From: HGM04593 sp045631205
GTDB taxonomy: Bacteria > Bacteroidota > Bacteroidia > Bacteroidales > Bacteroidaceae
Assembly: GCA_045631205.1 (NCBI GenBank)
Contig: JAZQUI010000028.1
Coordinates: 1 to 64,000 of the forward strand
Reading direction: 5' to 3'
DNA: 64,000 nt
The position numbers and the translations under genes are program-made. The notes under the pieces were generated by a model, which made no database searches, was not told the DNA's origin, and saw only the letters and a program-made list of their open reading frames with translations. This document shows positions 18,185 through 26,894 of this stretch, piece after piece. Numbering within the stretch: position 1 is the stretch's first letter; the number at the start of each line of letters is the position of its first letter.

Positions 18185-19273
18185 ATGGATAATACAACAA
18201 AGACTCCCAATACTGACAGTTTTTCGTCTTTTTTCAATTGGAGCAAGAAGCAATGCTTGTATCTGGTGTTATCTTTATTAGTTATAACACTTCTAATTAT
18301 TATTTTATTCTCTTTAAACAGCAACAATTATGAGAAAAAAATAGAGAAAATTGCCAGAGAAATAGCATTGCAAAAAGAGGAATATAATGTTCTGTTAAAA
18401 ATTAAATCAACATCGGAAAAGCTTTTGGACAAGCGTAAGGAGACGCTAAAGAACTTAGAAACAATAGGTCTGTTTTTAGACAAACAGGAACACTTTTTAA
18501 ATTTACAGGAATATTACAACTCCACTTGTAATGAATGGAAACAAGAATATTCTTTGGTTAAAATTCTTGGAACGTATAATTCCTCGTGGGGAAGATATTG
18601 TGTAGCTGATGTTCGCTCTGAAGAACGAGATGAACATTTCTTGTTAATCAGGGACTTGGTAAGAAAGAGTGATCATAAAATAGATCCCGATATCGGGAGT
18701 AATAGCTGGGATGTGGAAGAATTAACTCCCAACGACCTAAAAGATAGAGCAACATTAATATTTAGGTGTGTATGGGCTACTAATGCTGGAGAAATTTTCT
18801 CAATAGTTGATTTAAAGGAGGGAAGTATTAGGCATATAGATAGTGGTAATTCCATTGTAGTCAATGGAATTAGAATTACTGTAATTCGTAAAGAATTGTT
18901 GCGTTATGTAACTTGCTATCTTGATAGTGAGTACACCAGTGTTTACAGTCATTACACCAACCAAGGTGACCCCATTTATTTGTTAAATGGAGAAATTAAA
19001 GCCTATGGTAATGACAGCGATGGTGACCGTGTTTCAATGAGTATATATATAGATTCATTTGGAAATGTTAGCGGAAAATATGTATGTAGTGCTTGGTTTT
19101 CCGACTACGAATTAAGTGGGGAACGTGGTTCTGATGGGGTTCTTCGCCTAAAAGGTAAGAACACTTGGGGAAGAAATGATGCAGAATTTGTATTTTCGGC
19201 ACCAGATAATGGCAAAATCGAAGGGAATTGTGATAATGGAAACCGAATATATGAAATAACCCTCTCTTACTAA
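18185..19273 (+). CDS. Single-pass membrane protein with coiled coil and beta-rich domain
   Basis: A 362-aa protein I do not recognise. A short Ser/Thr-rich N-terminus precedes one transmembrane helix (~22-43, CLYLVLSLLVITLLIIIL). A coiled coil follows (~48-90), then an extracytoplasmic domain of ~270 residues. The last part (YIDSFGNVSGKYVCSAW, YELSGERGSDGVLRLKG, GKIEGNCDNGNRIYEI) has short repeated beta-hairpin units. Topology echoes the C-terminal half of the preceding protein, but it lacks the shared N-terminal domain. Confidence 0.75.
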   Translation: MDNTTKTPNTDSFSSFFNWSKKQCLYLVLSLLVITLLIIILFSLNSNNYEKKIEKIAREIALQKEEYNVLLKIKSTSEKLLDKRKETLKNLETIGLFLDKQEHFLNLQEYYNSTCNEWKQEYSLVKILGTYNSSWGRYCVADVRSEERDEHFLLIRDLVRKSDHKIDPDIGSNSWDVEELTPNDLKDRATLIFRCVWATNAGEIFSIVDLKEGSIRHIDSGNSIVVNGIRITVIRKELLRYVTCYLDSEYTSVYSHYTNQGDPIYLLNGEIKAYGNDSDGDRVSMSIYIDSFGNVSGKYVCSAWFSDYELSGERGSDGVLRLKGKNTWGRNDAEFVFSAPDNGKIEGNCDNGNRIYEITLSY

Positions 19274-19288
19274 TTAAAAATACCTTCT

Positions 19289-19570
19289 ATGATAAAAAAT
19301 ATATTCTGCAAGTATAAAGGTGTTATATCGATGCTGTTGGCTATAGTTCTGTTGGTTATTTTATCCATTTCGCTTGTAGAAATAGGAAATTATATGCCAC
19401 AAAAAATAACTCTTTCTAAAAGTGTCAAAGATTCTATTAATAAAGTAGTAAGATTAAGACACGCTGCCGACAGTCTCGAAAAAATCGAAACTTTAGAGAA
19501 TGTAAATAAAAATTATCAGCAACTAGATACTTTTAACATTGCTAATATTATCTCACAATGTGGGAATTAG
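19289..19570 (+). CDS. Small single-pass membrane protein, last gene of the operon
   Basis: A 93-aa protein with one transmembrane helix (~13-33, ISMLLAIVLLVILSISLVEI) followed by a short charged helical stretch. Starts 15 nt after the previous stop and closes the operon. It has the same membrane-plus-helix pattern as its neighbours but no recognisable domain. The 230 bp after it lead into the cyclophilin gene and show no clear terminator stem. Confidence 0.65.
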   Translation: MIKNIFCKYKGVISMLLAIVLLVILSISLVEIGNYMPQKITLSKSVKDSINKVVRLRHAADSLEKIETLENVNKNYQQLDTFNIANIISQCGN

Positions 19571-19799
19571 AATGTTAAGATATAAAATGAATTTTAACTA
19601 GTTTATTGTTTTGGCAAATTGTAGTTAGCAGTTGGGAATAAACAAAAAAATAAAATCAAATATATAATGTGTAACTAAATTTTGATAACTTCGCGCCATA
19701 ATCTAAATGTGGTGTATACGCTACCGTGTGGTATCTTGAATGATTATTATTCTAAGTGGTGCGAACCAATTGTAAATAAACTATATTCTAAATATATAT

Positions 19800-20543
19800 A
19801 TGGCAAAAGTTAAAATTTCAACAACAATGGGCGACATTACAGTGCGCCTTTACGACGAGACACCTCTTCACCGCGATAATTTCCTGAAACTTGCGTCCGA
19901 GGGTTTTTTCAACGGAACCTTGTTTCATCGTGTGATTAAGGATTTTATGATTCAGGGTGGTGACCCCGAGAGCAAGGGAGCACCTGCAGGTAAGAATTTG
20001 GGCAGTGGTGGCCCCGGTTATAACGTGCCTGCCGAAATTCAGCCCGCGGCACTTTTTCACAAACGTGGTGCTTTGAGTGCTGCACGCCTTGGCGACGAGG
20101 TGAACCCGACAAAAGAGAGCAGTGGCAGTCAGTTCTATATTGTTTGGGGAAAGGTGTATAAAGCTGCCGAACTTAAACAACTTGAACACCAGATGAAGAT
20201 GCAGCAGGAGCAGAGCGTTTTTAATGCGCTTGCAATGGAGCATCGCGAAGAGATTATGAACCTTCGCCGCAATCGCGACCGTAACGGCCTGATGGAACTC
20301 CAGGAAAAACTGGGTAAACTGGCAATTGAGAAGAGTAAGGAACTTGGCACTCCCGCCTTTACTACCGAGCAGGTGGATGTTTATACTACACAGGGCGGAA
20401 CTCCTTTCCTCGACGGTGGCTACACCGTCTTTGGTGAAGTGGAAGAGGGCTTGGATGTTGTTGAGGCAATCCAAAAGGTGGAGACCTCAATGGGCGATCG
20501 TCCCAAGACCGATGTGGTGATGAATGTTACCGTTTTGGAGTAA
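19800..20543 (+). CDS. Cyclophilin-type peptidyl-prolyl cis-trans isomerase
   Basis: A 247-aa protein that catalyses proline isomerisation. Cyclophilin motifs are clear: ETPLHRDNFLKLASEGFF, GTLFHRVIKDFMIQGGDP, GSQFYIVWG near 110-125 and DGGYTVFGEV near 205. A helical insertion of ~65 residues (~118-185) splits the domain, as in several Bacteroidota homologues. No signal peptide is visible, so it is probably cytoplasmic. Monocistronic with a strong terminator. Confidence 0.93.
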   Translation: MAKVKISTTMGDITVRLYDETPLHRDNFLKLASEGFFNGTLFHRVIKDFMIQGGDPESKGAPAGKNLGSGGPGYNVPAEIQPAALFHKRGALSAARLGDEVNPTKESSGSQFYIVWGKVYKAAELKQLEHQMKMQQEQSVFNALAMEHREEIMNLRRNRDRNGLMELQEKLGKLAIEKSKELGTPAFTTEQVDVYTTQGGTPFLDGGYTVFGEVEEGLDVVEAIQKVETSMGDRPKTDVVMNVTVLE

Positions 20544-20611
20544 TATATCTCTAATATTATTCGTGCCGCTTGGCTGCTGTTTGCCGGCCGGTGGCGTTTA
20601 AAGATAACATT

Positions 20612-20645
20612 AAAGAGGGCTATCCAGGATAGCCCTCTTTTTTAT
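20612..20645 (+). terminator. Terminator after the cyclophilin gene
   Basis: A 13-bp perfect stem, AAAGAGGGCTATC with GATAGCCCTCTTT around CAG, is followed by a T-run. It lies ~70 nt after the stop codon. Confidence 0.85.
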
Positions 20646-20692
20646 GTACTTGTTTTATTGTCTGTTTTTTAATTATTTTACTGATAGATGCA

Positions 20693-20870
20693 GGGTATTG
20701 TTTTTTTAAAATATACTTCATACATTTGCGAAGTTGGTGTGTAATATCACAAACTGCGTTACATATTGTGAGAATGGTTTTCGTAAATCCTAAATAGTTA
20801 TATAGGTCTTTCTACAAATCATTTAGAAAAACAGGAGGGGTTTCACACGTTCTTTTATGTTACATTCATT
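20693..20870 (+). promoter_or_regulatory. Promoter and leader of the SPFH gene, second copy of the 11662-11945 element
   Basis: TTG at 20698-20700 and TACATTTG at 20721-20728 are 20 nt apart, exactly as in the copy before the GTPase operon. The following GCGTTACATATTGTGAGAATGGTTTTCG and, later, GGTCTTTCTACAAATCATTTAGA blocks also match. The predicted leader before the ATG at 20950 is ~215 nt. Shared promoter plus transcribed leader suggests common regulation of the two loci or a common origin. Confidence 0.6.
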
Positions 20871-20949
20871 GAAAAAATGTCTTCAATAATAATGATGAAG
20901 TACTTTTATAAAGTGGTTATTTAAAATTTAATTTAAAAATACATTAACA

Positions 20950-22281
20950 ATGGGATTTTTTGACAGAAAGAAAGAGGGCGGGTTAATGGATGTTATCCGC
21001 TGCGATGAACAAGATTATTTAGTATGGAAATGGCGCCCGTCAGGCGAGGCAAACTCCACCAATAAAGAAAATTCTATTCGTTATGGTAGCATGCTGCGAG
21101 TGAAAGATGGCGAGGTTGCAGTGTTTATGTACAAGCAAAAGGATGGTACCATGATGGATTACATTGTGGGCCCGTACGACCAAAAGATTGAAACTGCAAA
21201 CTTCCCAGTGCTCACCAGCATTGTAGGTTCGTTGTGGGGAGGAAACACTCCTTTTCAGGCCGAAATATACTACATGAACCTGCAAGGTAATAACCAGGTG
21301 CGTTTTGGTGTGCCGTATTTTGAGGTTGCCGACCCGCGTTTTGACGACTTTACCGTTCCTGTGGCAGTTCGTGGATCAATCACATTCAATATCACCGATT
21401 ACAAGAGTTTTATAAAACTTAACCGTTTGGTCGATTTTGACCTCGATGCTTTCGGGCGCCAAATTAAGGATGCGGTGGTTAAGTTCGTGAAGAACTTTGT
21501 AGCAAACTGCCCGATTGACAATAATATTCCCGTAATGCAGTTGGAGCGCAAGGTGCTTGATATTAGCGACATGGTAAAGGCGCGTCTTGCACCACAATTT
21601 GAAGATGATTTTGGTGTTAACCTAAAACGCTTCGATATTTCGGCAATTGAAATAGACAAGGAGAGTGAGAATTATTGCGAGTTGGTGCGCATGACTAAAG
21701 AGCAACAAATGCGTCGCGCCGATATTGATACTGATAAGTATGAGCGCATATCCCATATTGATACCGATCAGTATGAGCGTTTTGCCAAGCTATCGACAGA
21801 GTCGCAATTTATACAGGCTCATGCTCTTAACCAGCAGACCGATGTCTTGAAAACCGCAGCCCAAAGCATGGGGCAAATGGGTGGCATGGACTTTGGTAGC
21901 GGTGGCGGAATGAACCCTACCGGAATAATGATGGGAATGGCTATGGGCGGTGCTATGGCCAACCAGATGACCGGTATGATGAATGGCTTCAACCAGCCTG
22001 CCCAACAACAAGCACCTGCAATGGGTGGAGCGCCAACTCCTCCTCCTTTGCCTGGCGCGGTACAGTATATGCTTGCAGTCAATGGCCAGCAATATGGCCC
22101 ATACAATATGCAACAGATGCAACAGATGGCTCAAAGCGGGCAGATTAACGGGCAGACATTGGTTTGGGCACAGGGTATGCCGCAGTGGGTTGCAGCCGCT
22201 TCGGTTCCCGAACTTGCCCAGTTGTTTATGGCAACACCTCCTTCAACCCCTCCTATGCCCCCAACTCCACCAACCCTTTAA
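20950..22281 (+). CDS. SPFH-domain protein with C-terminal GYF_2 domain
   Basis: A 443-aa protein of the 'virion core protein-like' SPFH group found widely in bacteria. Residues ~20-270 form the SPFH part (GPYDQKIETANFPVLTSIVG, VRGSITFNITDYKSFI, ISAIEIDKES). A Met/Gly-rich linker (~300-345) precedes a GYF_2 domain (~350-405: YMLAVNGQQYGPYNMQQ and LVWAQGMPQWVAA) and a Pro-rich tail. SPFH proteins scaffold membrane microdomains or oligomeric rings; GYF_2 is thought to bind proline-rich peptides, such as this protein's own tail. No catalytic site is present. Confidence 0.85.
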   Translation: MGFFDRKKEGGLMDVIRCDEQDYLVWKWRPSGEANSTNKENSIRYGSMLRVKDGEVAVFMYKQKDGTMMDYIVGPYDQKIETANFPVLTSIVGSLWGGNTPFQAEIYYMNLQGNNQVRFGVPYFEVADPRFDDFTVPVAVRGSITFNITDYKSFIKLNRLVDFDLDAFGRQIKDAVVKFVKNFVANCPIDNNIPVMQLERKVLDISDMVKARLAPQFEDDFGVNLKRFDISAIEIDKESENYCELVRMTKEQQMRRADIDTDKYERISHIDTDQYERFAKLSTESQFIQAHALNQQTDVLKTAAQSMGQMGGMDFGSGGGMNPTGIMMGMAMGGAMANQMTGMMNGFNQPAQQQAPAMGGAPTPPPLPGAVQYMLAVNGQQYGPYNMQQMQQMAQSGQINGQTLVWAQGMPQWVAAASVPELAQLFMATPPSTPPMPPTPPTL

Positions 22282-22293
22282 TGTTATTATTCT

Positions 22294-22641
22294 ATGAAAG
22301 TTGATTTAGTAAAAAGCTTGGTAGCAGTTGCATTTAGTGCATTGTTGGCTTATGCTTGTTATGAAATATGTGATTCAGAGCGCGTGCGTTGGGTTGTTAC
22401 CATAGGCGCATTGCTTACAATTGGAATACCATCGTTGTTGGCTTTGGGAATATCGGTCACTTTGGAACGCAGTTCTGTAATGCTGAAAACTCTCTCTTGG
22501 CTGATGTCATTAGTAGAGATTGTTATAAACGGAATATTCGTGTTTTTTGATTTCAGTATTCCGGTGTATGTAATTATCAACGGACTGTTGCTTATTACTT
22601 TTGTGCTTATATACAATTCTATATATCGCGCAAAGATGTAA
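22294..22641 (+). CDS. Small four-helix membrane protein
   Basis: A 115-aa hydrophobic protein with about four transmembrane segments (~5-22, 30-50, 62-82, 88-110). It starts 12 nt after the SPFH gene and is probably cotranscribed with it. I recognise no family. Membrane partner of the SPFH protein is an inference from position only. Confidence 0.7.
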   Translation: MKVDLVKSLVAVAFSALLAYACYEICDSERVRWVVTIGALLTIGIPSLLALGISVTLERSSVMLKTLSWLMSLVEIVINGIFVFFDFSIPVYVIINGLLLITFVLIYNSIYRAKM

Positions 22642-22689
22642 TAAGATTTCTCTTGGCAATATGTAATAAAGAATAATACGTAGTACGTT

Positions 22690-22732
22690 AAGTAAACCCC
22701 AAAGTTTGGACAAAAAACTTTGGGGTTTACTT
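22690..22732. repeat. Palindromic terminator-like repeat, copy 1
   Basis: AAGTAAACCCCAAAGTTT pairs perfectly with AAACTTTGGGGTTTACTT around a 7-nt loop. It sits between the convergent ends of the 22294 gene and umuC and can terminate both. The stem is nearly the same as the one at 32207-32250 and similar to 62486-62526, so this is a small repeat family. The AACCCCAAA core recalls terminal repeats of some IS3/IS150-type elements, which may be coincidence. Confidence 0.75.
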
Positions 22733-22764
22733 AATTTGGCGGTAAATTTATTTTTTTTGATGTT

Positions 22765-24030
22765 TTACTTCACCGTGACGGTTGGAATGTCGCTCCACAG
22801 TGTTGTGTAATGTGGCGATTGATTTTCGCTCGATGTTTTTATCTTGCCACTCCCCTGTACAGCCAATTTAATGGAACCCTTGCCAAACGCCTTGTTTACG
22901 GCATCGACCACCGAGGTTAGTTTATGCTCTTTTTCAATGGACGCAGTATCGTCGAACAGGGAGCGCGTCACATTTTGCACGGGGATTATTCTTGTGGCTA
23001 TAACACCGGCTTTTTTGTAGCCGTAACCATTGCGGAACAGCTCTCTTGTTGCAGCAACAGCACGGGTAACAATTGTTCTTTGGTCGTTGGTTGGTGTTGT
23101 AAGTTGTAAAAGTTGGTTGCCATACACTTGCGGTTCGTTCTCTTTGAATCGGTTGGTATAGGCGAACACGCATATTTCACCGGCGACGCTATTCTGCTTG
23201 CGCAATTTTTCGGCCAGCGAGGATGCAAAGTTGGATATTTGCTCCTGCAACTCTTCCACATTGTGTATCTCCGAAGAGAAACTACGCGAAACACATATCG
23301 ATTGCTTTGCTTCAAATCCATCTTCAAATTCAATGCAGGGGATGCCTTGCAGTTCTTTCCAGGTTCTAATGCCTGTAACGCCAAAGAGGTTTCTTATTGT
23401 GGTCTCGGGTAACTGGGTATAGTCGTAGGCCGAAATAACGCCCATCGCTTTTAGTTTTGGTGCAGAACGACGGCCTATGCCCCAAATATCCTCTATGGGG
23501 AATTTGCGTAAAACCTTCTCAATATCCTCGGGGCGGTGCATATAACAGCCGCCTTTCAGTTTAGGGTATTGCTTGCACAGCTTCGAAGCTATCTTTGCAA
23601 GTGTCTTTGTGGGTGCTATGCCCACCGATACGGGAATTGAGGTCATCTTCCAGCACCGGAGGGAGATGCTTTTTGCGTATTGGTCAAAATCGATGTTGTT
23701 AAGCCCGCGAAGGTCGAGAAAAGCCTCGTCTATGGAATATATCTCAATGGATGGGGCAAATTCTTCAAGCACCCAGCGCACTCGTTGCGACATATCGCCA
23801 TAGAGAGTCATATTGCCCGAGAACACTGCAATATTGTGTTTTTCCACCAAGCCTTTTATTTTAAAGTACGGGTCACCCATTTTTATGCCAAGTGCCTTTG
23901 CCTCGTTGCTGCGTGCTATGGCGCAACCGTCGTTGCTCGAAAGAACAATGACAGGCTTCCCCTGCAAGTCGGGGCGGAAAACCCGCTCGCAGGAGGCAAA
24001 AAAGTTGTTGCAGTCGGCAAGGGCAAACAT
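22765..24030 (-). CDS. umuC: Y-family DNA polymerase, UmuC-type
   Basis: A 421-aa translesion polymerase, the catalytic subunit of a PolV-like enzyme. Signatures are FALADCNNFFASCERVF at the start, SSNDGCAIARSNEAK, and the catalytic YSIDEAFLDL near 100. Helix-hairpin-helix region DIWGIGRRSAPKL is near 185, followed by the little-finger domain. Length is normal for UmuC. It begins 2 nt after the stop of the umuD-like gene, forming an SOS-type operon. It bypasses DNA lesions at the cost of mutations. Confidence 0.94.
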   Translation of the reverse strand: MFALADCNNFFASCERVFRPDLQGKPVIVLSSNDGCAIARSNEAKALGIKMGDPYFKIKGLVEKHNIAVFSGNMTLYGDMSQRVRWVLEEFAPSIEIYSIDEAFLDLRGLNNIDFDQYAKSISLRCWKMTSIPVSVGIAPTKTLAKIASKLCKQYPKLKGGCYMHRPEDIEKVLRKFPIEDIWGIGRRSAPKLKAMGVISAYDYTQLPETTIRNLFGVTGIRTWKELQGIPCIEFEDGFEAKQSICVSRSFSSEIHNVEELQEQISNFASSLAEKLRKQNSVAGEICVFAYTNRFKENEPQVYGNQLLQLTTPTNDQRTIVTRAVAATRELFRNGYGYKKAGVIATRIIPVQNVTRSLFDDTASIEKEHKLTSVVDAVNKAFGKGSIKLAVQGSGKIKTSSENQSPHYTTLWSDIPTVTVK

Positions 24031-24032
24031 TG

Positions 24033-24461
24033 TTACATCTTTTTAATTACATAGGTAACTACGCCCCAAACCATAAACTCGTTATCAGGGGTAACCTCTA
24101 TTGGCTTGTAGGTGTTGTTCTGCTCGTTGGCAGGCATGAGCCATAGTTTGTTCTCTCCCATCTTTACGCGTTTCACGGTGTACTCGCCATCTATATAACA
24201 TACCGCCTTGCAGTTGTTGTAAGGTTCAACAGCACGGTCAACAATTATAATATCTCCTTCGTCGAGTGCAGCATCAACCATAGATACACCGCTTATGCGA
24301 AAGAAATATGTGGATGCCTTGTGCTTTACAAGTAACTTTACAAGGTCGAGTTGCTCACGGTTGTCTTCGGCAGGTGAAGGGAAACCTGCTTTGACATCGC
24401 CCAACGACTCGCTTTTGAATGAGCAGGCGTCATCTATTTGGTGTGGTACAAATTTCTCCAT
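24033..24461 (-). CDS. umuD: UmuD-like S24 autoprotease
   Basis: A 142-aa LexA/UmuD-type protein. The self-cleavage site is Ala25-Gly26 (DVKAGFPSP). The catalytic dyad is Ser60 (ISGVSMVDAAL) and Lys97 (EYTVKRV). There is no DNA-binding domain, so it is the UmuD accessory subunit rather than a repressor. Length matches UmuD (about 139 aa). It lies upstream of and tightly coupled to umuC. A short palindrome CAAAGTCTTTG at ~24469-24479, just before the start, may be an operator; it is not a known LexA box. Confidence 0.93.
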   Translation of the reverse strand: MEKFVPHQIDDACSFKSESLGDVKAGFPSPAEDNREQLDLVKLLVKHKASTYFFRISGVSMVDAALDEGDIIIVDRAVEPYNNCKAVCYIDGEYTVKRVKMGENKLWLMPANEQNNTYKPIEVTPDNEFMVWGVVTYVIKKM

Positions 24462-24552
24462 AACAAGACAAAGTCTTTGAATATCCTTAAAGGTACAGAA
24501 TTTATTTATAGCGTAGTGTTAAATTGGGTTGTTTCTGCTTGTGCGAAAATCT

Positions 24553-25392
24553 TTATTTCCTGTAACGCTTGGTGACGGCGGCATACCCACAGCGGCGGCA
24601 GAGGGGCTCCACGGCTGTGTGACGGGTGAAACCATCGTATATGGCTTTTGCCCGTGGCGATGACAAAATCTCCTGCAGCGGGGTGTGGAAAAGGTTGCCC
24701 AGATTGATATCCCCTGCGTGGTCGAGACAGCAGGGTACAACGGTGCCATCGACAAGAACGCCTATCTGGTTTCTGAGTGCATAGCAGAAGAGGTCTTCCT
24801 GCTCGTATTCGGCGCGTGCAGAGTCGGGCCACTCGAACATCTTGTCATATTCAAGGAATATTTTGTCGGCAAGTTTCCAACCATTGCTTTGTTGTTTCCA
24901 CGGGGTGGGGATGTGCTTGGCGATGAAGCTTGTGAGTGCTTCGTTGGTGCTTTCGTAACCTCCCTGGTTCCAGAAACGCAACACGATGATTATGCCACTT
25001 TCTGCGGCCTTGGTAGCAAACCGCATTACGTTGTCTATGTACTCCGCGGCGTTCTCTTTCTTGTTCCCTTCGTGAGAGTGTAGTGATATTTGTATCTTAT
25101 AGGGTTTTGCTTCTATAACACCATCGGCTTGCGACAGCAGCGTGCCATTGGTGGTAATCACCGGTACAAAACCTTTTGCACGTGCCATCTCGATGAACTG
25201 GGGCAACTGCGGGTGCAGCAACGGTTCGCCCATCAGGTGAAAGTAGAGGAATTGTATCTCTCCTTGCAGGCGGGTGGTGAGGGTGTTGAACTCCTCGAGC
25301 GTGAGGCGGCGTTTCTCTCTGTCGGTCTTGGGGCAGAATACGCAGTTGAGGTTGCAGATGTTTGTTATTTCAAGATAACAACGGGAAATCAT
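24553..25392 (-). CDS. Radical SAM protein with SPASM-like C-terminus
   Basis: A 279-aa radical S-adenosylmethionine enzyme. The [4Fe-4S] motif CNLNCVFC (Cys13, Cys17, Cys20) is near the N-terminus. LMGEPLLHPQL and PVITTNGTLL are core strands. The C-terminus has extra cysteines (GTVVPCCLDH and PLCRRCGY) as in SPASM or twitch domains that bind further clusters. A TTG codon at 25410 would add six residues, but the promoter -7 box at 25419-25426 leaves little room, and ATG 25392 is preferred. No peptide substrate gene is seen nearby, so the substrate is unknown. Confidence 0.88.
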   Translation of the reverse strand: MISRCYLEITNICNLNCVFCPKTDREKRRLTLEEFNTLTTRLQGEIQFLYFHLMGEPLLHPQLPQFIEMARAKGFVPVITTNGTLLSQADGVIEAKPYKIQISLHSHEGNKKENAAEYIDNVMRFATKAAESGIIIVLRFWNQGGYESTNEALTSFIAKHIPTPWKQQSNGWKLADKIFLEYDKMFEWPDSARAEYEQEDLFCYALRNQIGVLVDGTVVPCCLDHAGDINLGNLFHTPLQEILSSPRAKAIYDGFTRHTAVEPLCRRCGYAAVTKRYRK

Positions 25393-25418
25393 TTGAGATA
25401 ATATTCGCAATTTTATTG

Positions 25419-25426
25419 CAAATATA
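25419..25426 (-). promoter_or_regulatory. Promoter -7 box for the radical SAM gene
   Basis: TATATTTG on the minus strand (TAnnTTTG) lies ~27 nt upstream of the ATG at 25392. Confidence 0.6.
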
Positions 25427-25459
25427 CGTAAATTTTACAAGCAAGTGGATAAATATTTA

Positions 25460-25467
25460 TACATTTG
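25460..25467 (+). promoter_or_regulatory. Promoter -7 box for the DUF3472 gene
   Basis: TACATTTG on the plus strand lies ~43 nt upstream of the ATG at 25510. It is divergent from the radical SAM promoter and separated from it by ~33 bp. Confidence 0.6.
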
Positions 25468-25509
25468 TAAAATGTTAGAGAATAATAATAACCAATAAAA
25501 TAATTTACA

Positions 25510-26784
25510 ATGAAACTCAAAGGATTTTTATTGCTGGCATCCTTAATGCTTGCTCTTTTTGCTCATTTGCCAGCAGTCGCTCAAAGTGAATATGTAGTCA
25601 ATGCAGCAGGTAATGCGTATATTACCTCTGGAAATTCTGCCTCTATTGACGAACGCAGTAATACAATACGCAATTGGATTGACAAAGAAACTGTAATAAG
25701 CTTCTATTTTAGAGCAAATGAGTGCGGTAAAATTGATATTGCTTTGCAGGCAAAAGGCAAGTCTCGCATTGAGGTCTCTTTGTTAGGCAAGAGAAAAAAG
25801 GTTACACTCAATAGTGATACTTTATCGCGTATAGATGTTGGAACATTCAAGGTGAAAACTCCCGGATATATAAAGATGGATATCCGTGGTCTTAAAATAA
25901 ATGAGGGTGAGAGCTTTGGTTCCGTCGCTGCTGTTATTGTTGGGGGCGAAATGCAAAATATAGCGTTTGTGGCACCCGATTTCAGTACCCACTTCGGACG
26001 TCGTGGCCCGTCTGTACATTTAGGATATGTTCTCCCTAAAGAAGATGTGGAGTGGTTCTACAACGAAGTTATTGTTCCTGAGGAAGGAGATATACCCAGC
26101 AGTTATTATATGGCTTGTGGATTCAGTCAAGGCTACTTCGGAATGCAGAATAACAGCCCACACAAGAGAAGGGTGTTATTCTCGGTGTGGAGTCCTTTTG
26201 AAACCGACAATCCTGCCGAGATACCGGATACTATGCGAGTGACACTAGTAAAAAAAGGTGAGAATACGATAATAAATGATTTTGGAAATGAAGGTTCGGG
26301 TGGTCAAAGCTACATACACTATGATTGGAAGGCTGGCGAGCGTTGTCGTTTTCTTATGGGGGTAAAACCTGATGGTAATGGTAATACTATTTATACGGCT
26401 TACTTTTTTGATAACAACAAGGGAGAATGGTCTCTTATCGCATCATTCCGTCGCCCTCAGACATCTACTTGGTACACAGGAGCGCATTCATTTCTTGAAA
26501 ACTTTAATCCGGTAATGGGCTATATCAATCGAAAAGCATACTATACCAACCAATGGGCACGTACAACTGACGGCCGATGGGTTCCTGTATCTAAAGCACG
26601 TTTCACTTGTGATACGACGGGTGCCAAAGAGATGCGTTTCGACTATACAGGTGGCATAGAGGGAGACTGCTTCTTCCTTTCTATGGGAGGTTTTTTTGAT
26701 GAGTATATGAAATCTGGAACTTATTTTGAGCGTAAAGGCAATGTGACCGAATCTCCTGATATTGATTTCTCGACACTCGAATAG
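25510..26784 (+). CDS. Secreted DUF5077/DUF3472 protein
   Basis: A 424-aa exported protein with a signal peptide (~1-24, ending AVAQ). Residues ~27-150 match the DUF5077 beta-sandwich (NTIRNWIDKETVISFYFRANECG). The rest matches DUF3472 (YYMACGFSQGYFGMQNNS, FSVWSPFETDNP, HSFLENFNPVMGY). Such proteins are common in Bacteroidota glycan loci and are thought to be carbohydrate-related; no enzymatic activity is established to my knowledge. Monocistronic, with clear promoter and terminator. Confidence 0.9.
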   Translation: MKLKGFLLLASLMLALFAHLPAVAQSEYVVNAAGNAYITSGNSASIDERSNTIRNWIDKETVISFYFRANECGKIDIALQAKGKSRIEVSLLGKRKKVTLNSDTLSRIDVGTFKVKTPGYIKMDIRGLKINEGESFGSVAAVIVGGEMQNIAFVAPDFSTHFGRRGPSVHLGYVLPKEDVEWFYNEVIVPEEGDIPSSYYMACGFSQGYFGMQNNSPHKRRVLFSVWSPFETDNPAEIPDTMRVTLVKKGENTIINDFGNEGSGGQSYIHYDWKAGERCRFLMGVKPDGNGNTIYTAYFFDNNKGEWSLIASFRRPQTSTWYTGAHSFLENFNPVMGYINRKAYYTNQWARTTDGRWVPVSKARFTCDTTGAKEMRFDYTGGIEGDCFFLSMGGFFDEYMKSGTYFERKGNVTESPDIDFSTLE

Positions 26785-26808
26785 AAATTCATAAAGCGAC
26801 GAGTGCAG

Positions 26809-26855
26809 GCGAAGAGATAAAGAATAAGTGAAAATCCTTAATCTCTTCGCTTTTG
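26809..26855 (+). terminator. Terminator after the DUF3472 gene
   Basis: A 10-bp stem, GCGAAGAGAT with ATCTCTTCGC, with a ~22-nt loop is followed by TTTTGCTT. It is 25 nt beyond the stop codon. Confidence 0.7.
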
Positions 26856-26894
26856 CTTATTAATATAATTAAGACGGTCTTCTTTGTTTGTGTA

